From assembly GCA_024400495.1 (NCBI GenBank), contig JAKSMR010000013.1, positions 1-59,861 on the forward strand: a stretch of DNA of 59,861 nucleotides, read 5' to 3'. The notes under the pieces were generated by a model. That model ran no database searches. It was not told where the DNA came from and was given only the letters and a program-made list of their open reading frames with translations. The translations under genes were made by a program, and so were the position numbers. Shown one piece after another: positions 44,902 through 52,111 of this stretch (the first letter of the stretch is position 1; each line of letters starts with the position of its first letter). The stretch is from Bacteroidales bacterium (GTDB taxonomy: Bacteria > Bacteroidota > Bacteroidia > Bacteroidales > P3).

Positions 44902-46017
44902 TTAGTGTTTGGTTGCGTTGATAAAGTCGATGATGGCTCGCTCGGAGACATTGATGCTGTATGTTCCGGCTACCGAGTCTCCGGTCCAGAGGACGATGAG
45001 GGGATATTGTCCATAGGTGATCTCGGCAAAGAGGTCTCGCTGGATGGGAATCTCGGCTCTCTTTTCGGAGTCAGACAATTCATAGAATTGGGAGAAGTCG
45101 GTGCTGTCTGTTCCTGGGAAGATGTTGATGAAATATTCCTCGGGGAGGTCGTTGTGTTGACGTATAGCTGTCAGTTTGTGTGCTGTCTGGTGGCAATATT
45201 GGCAGTAGGTGCTGAAGAAGCAGATTATTTTGGGGCTGTCGATGCTTTCAAAAGCGCCTTCGGGGGGGAGGTTTGCCCGGAAGAGGTTCTCGTTAAACGG
45301 ATATCGTGTCGTGCTGGTGGTCCAGTCCTCAGGTGCTGTCGTTACTGCGGCTGTTGCCACGATGGGGGCGAGAATCATAGGGACGATGATCCACCAACGC
45401 GATTTCCATAGGCTTTTCAGGGTCTGGTGCTTCCAAAGCAGCAGGGAAGAGAGGATGCCGACGCTGATCATGCACGCAGCCAATCCGATCGTGGTATAGA
45501 GATCTGCGTACATCATCTGTATCTTGCCCATGAATCCTAGCGCTATCAGCAAGGCAAACGGGATAGCAGACAAGGCTAGTGCGGCCCACCATCGTGGACG
45601 CCAGTTGCTGTCGGCATATTTCCAGGCGAACAGGACGAGAAGGATGATGATGGCGTTCTTTAATATCGACTGGATAGGGGTGAAAGATAGTGCTTCTCCG
45701 AAGCAATGGCAGTTCTCTGTGTGGCCTGTCAGTTGGATATAGACTAGCAGTATCGTCAGGCCGGCCAGCACCAATAGGTTGAGCAGGCAGGCCGCTTTGT
45801 GGAATTTGTTTGACAATAGCCAGGCTCCCATCAGCAGCTCGATGGCAATCATCAGTCGTGCTGCGAGGAAGGACAGCCCCATGGATAGGAATCCCAGGGA
45901 ATAGATGTAGACCTCGAATTTCTCTACCGACACAACTTTGGTGGCGGCAGAAAAGAGGAACATCGCTCCTAGCAACATCTTGATGATGGTTGCCGATAGG
46001 CTGAGAAAACGTGCCAT
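44902..46017 (-). CDS. MauE/DoxX-like membrane protein fused to a thioredoxin-like domain
   Basis: A 371-aa inner-membrane redox protein. The N-terminal four-helix part resembles MauE/DoxX proteins and keeps the MauE-type motif in ENCHCFGE (Cys103, Cys105). Further helices run to about residue 225. The C-terminal periplasmic domain is thioredoxin-like with active site C272-Q-Y-C275 in FFSTYCQYCH. In methylamine utilisation, MauE and the separate thiol protein MauD help form disulfides in the Cys-rich small subunit; here both parts are one chain. It is flanked within 10 bp by small Cys-rich lipoprotein genes, its likely clients. Confidence 0.82.
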   Translation of the reverse strand: MARFLSLSATIIKMLLGAMFLFSAATKVVSVEKFEVYIYSLGFLSMGLSFLAARLMIAIELLMGAWLLSNKFHKAACLLNLLVLAGLTILLVYIQLTGHTENCHCFGEALSFTPIQSILKNAIIILLVLFAWKYADSNWRPRWWAALALSAIPFALLIALGFMGKIQMMYADLYTTIGLAACMISVGILSSLLLWKHQTLKSLWKSRWWIIVPMILAPIVATAAVTTAPEDWTTSTTRYPFNENLFRANLPPEGAFESIDSPKIICFFSTYCQYCHQTAHKLTAIRQHNDLPEEYFINIFPGTDSTDFSQFYELSDSEKRAEIPIQRDLFAEITYGQYPLIVLWTGDSVAGTYSINVSERAIIDFINATKH

Positions 46018-46027
46018 AGGTCAACGA

Positions 46028-46309
46028 TTAGTAGGGGAGGTTGTGGATAGACGAGACGTCGCCATGGGGTATCTCCTGGCAGAAATAATTGTGGATGCTG
46101 TCGGTCTCGAATTCGCCGTGGCTGTTCATTCTCTCGGTGCCGATTTGCTTGAGGTTTTTGCATTTCATCGATTTGTCGACATTCACGATGATGGTGTCGA
46201 TGGAAGTGTCGTCGGTATCGACGCAACGGCAGTAGCGGTTCTTGGAGCAGGCGCTGACGATTACGACGAGGGCGATGGCGAGTATGATATAGATTCTCTT
46301 GGCTTTCAT
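46028..46309 (-). CDS. Small Cys-rich lipoprotein B (C-R-C type)
   Basis: A 93-aa lipoprotein: MKAKRIYIILAIALVVIVSAC, Cys21 as anchor. Mature Cys at 27 and 29 (YCRCV), 50 (MKCKN) and 77 (YFCQE): the same lipid-C...C-R-C...C...C order as its two neighbours. It lies 10 bp before the MauE-thioredoxin gene and 7 bp after lipoprotein C. No family is recognised beyond this. Confidence 0.78.
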   Translation of the reverse strand: MKAKRIYIILAIALVVIVSACSKNRYCRCVDTDDTSIDTIIVNVDKSMKCKNLKQIGTERMNSHGEFETDSIHNYFCQEIPHGDVSSIHNLPY

Positions 46310-46316
46310 GTTTCGA

Positions 46317-46544
46317 TTAATGTTTGAATTGGTAGTCGGTACAGATCAGGGAGTCGGTAATGTCGGTATGGATTCCGTCGTGGTCGGAGTAGATGAAACG
46401 GATGTCGCGGCAGGCGCCCTTGTCTATCACCAGGGTGCGGATGGCGTTGTCTCCGATTACGGAGCAACGGCAGGTAGTCTCTTTTCTGCACGAGGTGAGC
46501 AGTAAAACGGCGCTTAGGCCTAAGAAAAGTGCCACTTTCTTCAT
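46317..46544 (-). CDS. Small Cys-rich lipoprotein C (C-R-C type)
   Basis: A 75-aa lipoprotein, first gene of the operon. The signal MKKVALFLGLSAVLLLTSC ends at Cys19. Mature Cys at 25 and 27 (TCRCS), 45 (ACRD) and 68 (ICTD). The start is the Met that opens the signal peptide, about 20 nt after the predicted transcription start; the frame extends to 46622 across the promoter and is not used. It is paralogous to lipoproteins A and B by Cys pattern. Confidence 0.78.
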   Translation of the reverse strand: MKKVALFLGLSAVLLLTSCRKETTCRCSVIGDNAIRTLVIDKGACRDIRFIYSDHDGIHTDITDSLICTDYQFKH

Positions 46545-46568
46545 ATGCTGTACAATTATTTGGATTTG

Positions 46569-46576
46569 CAAAAATA
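46569..46576 (-). promoter_or_regulatory. Promoter -7 box of the Cys-lipoprotein operon
   Basis: TATTTTTG on the minus strand, 24 bp before the lipoprotein C ATG and just after the O-methyltransferase stop. No good -33 TTTG is visible. Confidence 0.6.
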
Positions 46577-46618
46577 ATACTTTTTTTCGGTTTGTTAAAA
46601 TAATAATTTGAGTTGGGC

Positions 46619-47278
46619 TCATTCTTTCACTCTTGCCACCATCAGACCGTCGCGCAGAGGAAGCAGGATATTCTCGACGCGTGGGTCGTTCTGGACATAG
46701 TCGTTGAACTCGCGGATGATCTTTGTCTCGCGGTCTCCTTCGGGCTGGGGAAGGATCACCTTGCCGCTCCAGAGGATGTTGTCGACGATGATGAATCCGC
46801 CGGGAGCCATCCTGGGCACAAGCATCTTGTAGTACTCCAAGGTGTTGATCTTGTCGGCGTCGACGAAGGCGAGGTCGAATCGCTCTTCCAGGGTTGGGAC
46901 AACCGTCAAGGCTTCGCCGATATGGAGCCGCACCTTGTGGTCGACGCCCGCGTCGGCGATGTTCTTGAGGATCTTGCTTTGGTATTCCTCCTCCACTTCC
47001 ACGGCATGGAGTATGGCGTCGTCGGGCATCGATTGTGCCAGGCAGACTGTGGAATATCCTATGTAGGAGCCGAGCTCAAGGACTCGTTTGGGCCGGATCA
47101 TGTGGACGAACATCTGCAGCAGCTGTCCCTGGTAGGCTCCGGCAATCATGCGTGGCTGCGCCATATTGAGATGCGCCCATCGGTTGAGCTGATAGAGCTG
47201 TGCTGACTCGGGCGAGGTGTGCTCTTCGGCATAGCGCTCGATGTCGGGGTTGGTGATGGTGCAGACGTTGGGTTTCAT
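46619..47278 (-). CDS. Class I SAM-dependent O-methyltransferase
   Basis: O-methyltransferase family 3 (catechol/caffeoyl-CoA type), 219 aa. SAM-binding motif VLELGSYIGYSTVCLA, the acidic AVEVEEEYQ strand, and the metal/catalytic LAFVDADKINTLEYYKML and FIIVDNILWSGKV segments. The substrate is unknown. It starts 4 bp after the ftsK stop, so it is cotranscribed with ftsK, an arrangement I would treat as conserved housekeeping rather than functional coupling. Confidence 0.9.
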   Translation of the reverse strand: MKPNVCTITNPDIERYAEEHTSPESAQLYQLNRWAHLNMAQPRMIAGAYQGQLLQMFVHMIRPKRVLELGSYIGYSTVCLAQSMPDDAILHAVEVEEEYQSKILKNIADAGVDHKVRLHIGEALTVVPTLEERFDLAFVDADKINTLEYYKMLVPRMAPGGFIIVDNILWSGKVILPQPEGDRETKIIREFNDYVQNDPRVENILLPLRDGLMVARVKE

Positions 47279-47282
47279 GAGG

Positions 47283-49913
47283 CTAGAGTCGGTTGAGGAG
47301 TTCTTCTAATTCCACGGGGTCTTTGATGAGCACCTCGCGAGGCTTGGAGCCGTTGTAGGAGCCGACGATGCCGGCGCCTTCGAGCTGGTCCATGATGCGG
47401 CCTGCGCGGTTGTAGCCCAGCTGCATCTTGCGCTGGAGGAGCGACGTGGAGCCGAACTGGCTGGCAACCACCATGCGAGCGGCGTCGTTGAAGAGCGGAT
47501 CTTTCTGATGGGGGTCGAAGTCTTTGTTGGGCTCTTCGTTCTCGTCGAGATATTCGGGCAGGATGGAGCCGTCGGGGAACCCGCTTTGTGCGCCGATATG
47601 CTCGGCCAGCTTCTCGATCTCTTCGGTCTCGATGAGGGCGCATTGGAGGCGTACCATGTCGCTGCCAGCGAGGGAGATGAGCATGTCGCCGCGTCCGATG
47701 AGCTGGTTGGCGCCGCCGGTGTCGAGGATGGTGCGCGAGTCGATGGCGGAGGTGACGCGGAAGGCGATGCGGGCGGGGAAGTTGGTCTTGATGGTGCCGG
47801 TGATGATATTGGTCGTGGGACGTTGTGTGGCGATGATGAGGTGGATGCCCACGGCACGTGCCAGCTGCGCCAGACGGCAGATAGGATGCTCGACCTCTTT
47901 GCCTGCGGTCATGATCAGGTCGGCAAACTCGTCGATAACCAGCACGATATAGGGCAGGAAGTGGTGGCCGGCCTCTTTGTCCAGCATGCCTTTGCCCAGG
48001 CGCTCGTTATACTCGGTAATCTTTTTCACGCCTGCCGACTTGAGGAGGTCGTAGCGTTGGTCCATCTCCATGCAGAGCGAGTTGAGTGTGCGCACCACTT
48101 TCTTCACGTCGGTGATGATGGCTTCGCCGTCGTTGGTGTCGGGCATCTTGGCCAGATACTGGCGCTCGATCTTGCTGTAGAGCGAGAGCTCTACTTTCTT
48201 GGGGTCGACCATGACGAACTTCAGCTCCCAGGGGCGTTTCTTGTAGAGCAGAGAGGCGATGATGGCGTTCAGGCCTACCGACTTACCTGTGCCGGTAGCG
48301 CCGGCCATCAGCAGGTGGGGCATCTTGGCGAGGTCGGCGACATAGGGCTCGTTGCTGATGGTCTTTCCCAACACTACGGGAAGCTCCATCTTGGTGTTGT
48401 TCTTGAAGACGTCGGCAGAAAGCATGGTCTTCATCGACACTATCTGGGGATGGGCGTTGGGGACCTCGATGCCCACGGCGCCTTTGCCGGGGATGGGGGC
48501 GATGATGCGGATGCCTAAGGCGGCAAGGGAGAGGGCGATGTCGTCCTCCAGGCTCTTGATCTTGGAGATGCGGATGCCGGGGGCGGGCTTGATTTCGTAA
48601 AGGGTGACGGTTGGGCCGGGCGAGGCGAGGATTTCAACAATCTCGATGCCGTAGTTGCGCAAGGTCTCGACAATGCGGTCTTTGTTGGCGATGAGTTCCT
48701 CTTGGGTCACCTTGGTGTTTTTCCGTTCCCAGTCTTCGAGGAAGTCGGTCGAGGGCATCGTGTAATGTTCGCGCTCCTTCTTCTCCATCTCTTCCATCTT
48801 GGCGAGCCGCTCTTCTGCGATCTCGTCCTGGATGGCGGGGTGGGGGTTCTCTGCGGGCTCTTCCTGGTGCTCGTCGCTTCCTGCGATGTTGCCGGCGGGG
48901 TCGACGACGTTGAAGATAGGCCCGTCGCCGGCATTCTGCTTGGCACGGGCACGGGCGTTGACGCGCTCAAACTCGTCGTCGATGTCAAATTCGATGGGCT
49001 TGGTCTGGCTCTCCTCTTCCTGGCTCTCGGCCTCTTTGGAGGCTTTCTCTTCGGCAATCATGTCTTCGAGGAGCGAGTTGGGCTCGTAGTCGGCGCCTTC
49101 GTCGTCCTTCTCCTTGGATTGTTCGGTCGGCTCGACTGCCTCCTCTTTGGGCTCTCTCTTGAAGAGACGGGCGAGGAGGTTGGGCTTGGGAGCCTCTTCT
49201 ATGCCTTCTGCCTCTTCCTCTTCGGGCTCCTCTTCCTCGATATCCTCTTCGGCGGTCTTGGCGCGAAGCTTGAGGGCGGGGAGTTTGACGTGGTGGCCGA
49301 AGTAGAGCACCACTCCTGCGAGGATGAGCAGCAGGATGGGGGTGGAGATCTTGATGATGGAGACCAGGAACTCGATGGTGATGAAGCCGAACGAGCCGGC
49401 GAAGTTCTCGAGGGCTCCGGCCTCGTCGCCGTGGGTGATGCAATGGTTGATATAGCCGAAGGCGCACGACACCCATGCCATCCAGAAGAGGGTGAAGAAA
49501 AGGGTGGGCATCCAGGGGAGGAGGATCTTCTTCTTCCGGTCGGGCACCTTGCCTTCGTCGTAGGTCTGGAATTTCTTCACCTTGCGGAAGCGCTCCAGTC
49601 CGAGCGAGAGCAGGATGAGCGAGAAGCCCACGGCTGCCAAGCCGAAGGTGCGCGATACCAGCAGGTTGGACAGCCATCCTCCCAGCCATCCCAGCCAGTT
49701 CTCGCCATATTCGGTAGGGCTCGCAAACTGGTCGGTGAGGAAGAACGAAAGGATGGCAACGAAAAGGAACGCCGCCATCACGATGTCGAACACGGCACGT
49801 ATCTTCACCCAGTCGTCGCTCTTGAGGAAGGTCTTCACCTTCAGCCAGAATTCCGACGAGGGTTTCTTGGGGCTGTTTCTTTTCTTCGACTTTCTATTCA
49901 CATTTTTAGCCAT
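47283..49913 (-). CDS. ftsK: DNA translocase FtsK/SpoIIIE
   Basis: Chromosome-segregation motor at the septum, 876 aa. N-terminal membrane spans (about 35-185), an acidic E/P-rich linker (about 225-390), then the motor domain with Walker A AGATGTGKS, Walker B VLVIDEFADLI and the RPTTNIITGTIK segment, and a C-terminal gamma winged-helix domain (FGSTSLLQRKMQLGYNRAGRIMDQLE) that reads KOPS-like sites. Complete. The lolA gene often found beside ftsK in this phylum is not seen; the neighbour upstream is a GLPGLI-like protein. Confidence 0.95.
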   Translation of the reverse strand: MAKNVNRKSKKRNSPKKPSSEFWLKVKTFLKSDDWVKIRAVFDIVMAAFLFVAILSFFLTDQFASPTEYGENWLGWLGGWLSNLLVSRTFGLAAVGFSLILLSLGLERFRKVKKFQTYDEGKVPDRKKKILLPWMPTLFFTLFWMAWVSCAFGYINHCITHGDEAGALENFAGSFGFITIEFLVSIIKISTPILLLILAGVVLYFGHHVKLPALKLRAKTAEEDIEEEEPEEEEAEGIEEAPKPNLLARLFKREPKEEAVEPTEQSKEKDDEGADYEPNSLLEDMIAEEKASKEAESQEEESQTKPIEFDIDDEFERVNARARAKQNAGDGPIFNVVDPAGNIAGSDEHQEEPAENPHPAIQDEIAEERLAKMEEMEKKEREHYTMPSTDFLEDWERKNTKVTQEELIANKDRIVETLRNYGIEIVEILASPGPTVTLYEIKPAPGIRISKIKSLEDDIALSLAALGIRIIAPIPGKGAVGIEVPNAHPQIVSMKTMLSADVFKNNTKMELPVVLGKTISNEPYVADLAKMPHLLMAGATGTGKSVGLNAIIASLLYKKRPWELKFVMVDPKKVELSLYSKIERQYLAKMPDTNDGEAIITDVKKVVRTLNSLCMEMDQRYDLLKSAGVKKITEYNERLGKGMLDKEAGHHFLPYIVLVIDEFADLIMTAGKEVEHPICRLAQLARAVGIHLIIATQRPTTNIITGTIKTNFPARIAFRVTSAIDSRTILDTGGANQLIGRGDMLISLAGSDMVRLQCALIETEEIEKLAEHIGAQSGFPDGSILPEYLDENEEPNKDFDPHQKDPLFNDAARMVVASQFGSTSLLQRKMQLGYNRAGRIMDQLEGAGIVGSYNGSKPREVLIKDPVELEELLNRL

Positions 49914-50060
49914 ATAGTGTACTTATTTCTTGTTGTATTTCTGTTGTGTGCGCAGAGGTATAAATAGGAGGAAAATAAGACGATAGGCTCGCCTTATTTT
50001 CCAACCGGGTGTCGTTTCGTGGCCCGCAGTCTGCCGACACGGGGCCTTGTGGGCCGATGA

Positions 50061-50792
50061 TTATTCGCCTTGGAGGAGCTCCCTGATCTCCTCCAATTCG
50101 GCCTGGAGCGTCTTGAAAGCTTCGTCTTCCATGAGCTTGAAGCCGGAAGGCATGAGGAAGTCGACGTCTTTCACCTTGCCTTTCACGATCTCGGTAGCGG
50201 TCATAGTGATGGCTTTGCCGCCTTCCATGGTCTGGGTGTATTCGAGAGGCATGCCGGGGAAGCCGACGCCGAGGCTGATGAAGTTGGCGGCAGGTCCGAT
50301 CTCGGGGGTGTACCACACCTCGATGCTCATCTGCTCTTCGGCACCATTCACATGGAGGATAGCTTTCTTGGCGTCGTAGCCGGCAATCTTCTTGGTCTCG
50401 CCGGCAACAAGCTCTACATAATAGCCCTCGGTAACGGGGATGGTGATGCTGTCGATGTCAAGCTGGGTGTAGGTGTGTTTGGTGTAGATCTTGCCGTCGC
50501 CGCTATAGGACTCGAGTTCCATGTCCTTGTAGGAGAGGTAGGCTATCAGCTGGCTGAGGTCGATGAAGGAATATACGGTATTGCCGTCCTGCAAAGCGTT
50601 GGAGCCCTGCATGATCTTGTCGCCAAGGACCTTGGTTTCGGAGGTGGCGGCCTGCTCGGGGATTTCAATAGCTACTTCGCCGGTAGAACGAACGGCATAT
50701 TTGACGATTCCTTTGAATTTGTTCTGTGCGTTGAGGGTCATGCCGCTCAGCACGAGTACGGCGAAAGCCGCAATAGCAACGAGTTTCTTCAT
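50061..50792 (-). CDS. Secreted GLPGLI/DUF4412-like protein
   Basis: Periplasmic or outer-membrane-associated protein of 243 aa: signal MKKLVAIAAFAVLVLSGMTLNAQ, then beta strands and the segment EVWYTPEIGPAANFISLGVGF followed by PGMPLEY, which resembles the GLPGLI-family motif (GLPGLILE). These LolA-like folds have no assigned function. The start is the signal-peptide Met, 24 bp after a -7 box. It lies upstream of ftsK with a 147-bp gap. Confidence 0.65.
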   Translation of the reverse strand: MKKLVAIAAFAVLVLSGMTLNAQNKFKGIVKYAVRSTGEVAIEIPEQAATSETKVLGDKIMQGSNALQDGNTVYSFIDLSQLIAYLSYKDMELESYSGDGKIYTKHTYTQLDIDSITIPVTEGYYVELVAGETKKIAGYDAKKAILHVNGAEEQMSIEVWYTPEIGPAANFISLGVGFPGMPLEYTQTMEGGKAITMTATEIVKGKVKDVDFLMPSGFKLMEDEAFKTLQAELEEIRELLQGE

Positions 50793-50816
50793 ATCGGTAA
50801 TTACTTTTTTTGTTTG

Positions 50817-50824
50817 CAAATATA
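50817..50824 (-). promoter_or_regulatory. Promoter -7 box of the GLPGLI-like gene
   Basis: TATATTTG on the minus strand, 24 bp before the ATG at 50792. Confidence 0.6.
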
Positions 50825-51522
50825 TGTTCTTATTCTTTTTTATAGATAACGCGGATATTTTCCTTTTATTATATTAGTACGTGAAAAAATATTTTTCTTG
50901 TATCCGGAACTGTAAAAAACGTCCTTCTTTCTGGTGTGGGCTGCCTCGGGGTTTTGCGCCTCACAGCAGCCTCGTCGGCTTCGTGGAAGCTCATTCCCGT
51001 AAGAGACGGAAACGCAAAGTCCCAAATCTCAGAGGATATTACGGCCGTCCCCCCGCTTCCTTCTGTACCGCTTTCGTCATCAATGCCTGTGGCGGGTGTA
51101 AAGAATGGAGTCCATCATGTCTTCAAAAACTTTGTAGAGATGTTGGCTCTTCAATGATCCATAAGCCGGCGTTTTGGGGTTGTGTGGGAAAGCATAATCT
51201 GACAGTTCAAAAATAATGTATCCCATACTCCTCTATATCCTATACAATAAATTATATTATATCCAAAAGTGCCAGGTGCACGCCCCCCCCAAAAAAAAAG
51301 AAACAACTGTCGGACTGACAGAGATTCCTCGGTCAATCTCCCTAAAAGCGGCAAACCAATAGGATGCTCGGCTGTGAGAATGCCCTCTTTTCGCCTTCTG
51401 GCTGCACGGCATGGTCTTACTGTCTGCCTGCTGATCTGCGTGGCAGAAGGACTGGGGTGGCCGTCGTTCGAGGGGAAGTCCATGTGGTGTCTGGGCAAGA
51501 ATATTCCAGCCTGTGTACAGAG

Positions 51523-51588
51523 AGGGACTAGCGTTTGGAATTGTGGGCGCTAGATAGACGTTAGATAGAGGCTGGACAGAGGCTAGGT
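51523..51588 (+). repeat. 11-bp tandem repeat array D
   Basis: AGGGACTAGCG (51523), a degenerate unit (51534), GGGCGCTAGAT (51545), AGACGTTAGAT (51556), AGAGGCTGGAC (51567) and AGAGGCTAGGT (51578), all in one 11-bp phase. It is the most diverged of the four arrays. Confidence 0.8.
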
Positions 51589-51798
51589 GGTCAAAAACCA
51601 TCTTTGGTTACTATTGCCATATCTTATGAATTGATGGCTGGACACACTTGGTTCGGTTCTTGCTGGGCGATTCTGTTTGGGAGGCTTCTGATGTTTGTCC
51701 TTTTTTCTTTGTCAACCTTGCTTGGGGGGATGTTTTTGCGGAAAAAGGAGGTACAGGCTATGTCTATCCTTTATGCCGCCGCAGGCGTTTATAAACGA

Positions 51799-51835
51799 AA
51801 AAGAAGTTCTATCAAGTAAACTTGTGGAACTTCTT
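51799..51835 (+). terminator. Strong terminator with no assigned gene
   Basis: AAAAGAAGTTC and GAACTTCTTTT enclose an inner stem CAAG-TAAA-CTTG. A rho-independent form that could end an uncalled small transcript from 51.6-51.8 kb, or insulate the regulator downstream. Confidence 0.75.
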
Positions 51836-51918
51836 TTCCCTTTCTAATCTTGCGGAAAGGAAGGGATTTTTAATCATATTCTACCATGTTCTTTATCTTC
51901 GGCAAATCATATAGTTAT

Positions 51919-51936
51919 AGGTAACCTCTAAAAATT
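51919..51936 (+). repeat. Left flanking 18-bp direct repeat
   Basis: AGGTAACCTCTAAAAATT; 16 of 18 positions match AGGTGACCTCTAATAATT at 59543-59560 in the same orientation. The pair encloses the whole 52.1-59.5 kb gene module. Confidence 0.7.
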
Positions 51937-51986
51937 CCACATTGACTGGAACAAGTTCCAAAATCATTAGAAAGCGATTTCTGGAA

Positions 51987-52003
51987 GTTACCTATGTTAC
52001 CTG
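51987..52003 (+). promoter_or_regulatory. Paired GTTACCT motifs upstream of the regulator
   Basis: GTTACCT at 51987-51993 and 51997-52003, one helical turn apart. The inverse AGGTAAC is at 51919-51925, and a further GTTACCT is at 53228-53234 before the porin gene. Candidate operator, not proven. Confidence 0.4.
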
Positions 52004-52056
52004 CATTCATAAGCGACGGACAACACCCACTAGAATGGAAATCATCATTTTTAGGT

Positions 52057-52088
52057 ATTGGAGGCTCCTAATAAAAGTAGTATTTTTG
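52057..52088 (+). promoter_or_regulatory. Promoter of the hemerythrin-LuxR regulator
   Basis: TATTTTTG at 52081-52088 with ATTG 20 bp upstream. The leader is about 20 nt to the ATG at 52112. Confidence 0.7.
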
Positions 52089-52111
52089 CACCACGAAATC
52101 AGGTAATACGT

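Larger units (their letters stand above)
50825..52056. other. Gene-free island 2 (1.2 kb)
   Basis: No convincing gene. In order: a mixed stretch, GACAGTT/AACTGTC arms (51201-51207, 51305-51311) around an AT-rich core ending in C9 and A9 runs, 11-bp array D, a strong terminator hairpin without an obvious gene, and a set of GTTACCT-type motifs before the regulator. A 71-aa + strand frame at 51604-51819 has a hydrophobic middle but no promoter and no family; I do not call it. Confidence 0.65.

Noticed and set aside
51604-51819. A 71-aa frame with a hydrophobic middle
   Set aside because: No promoter and no relatives recognised. The terminator after it is explained equally well by a small RNA.
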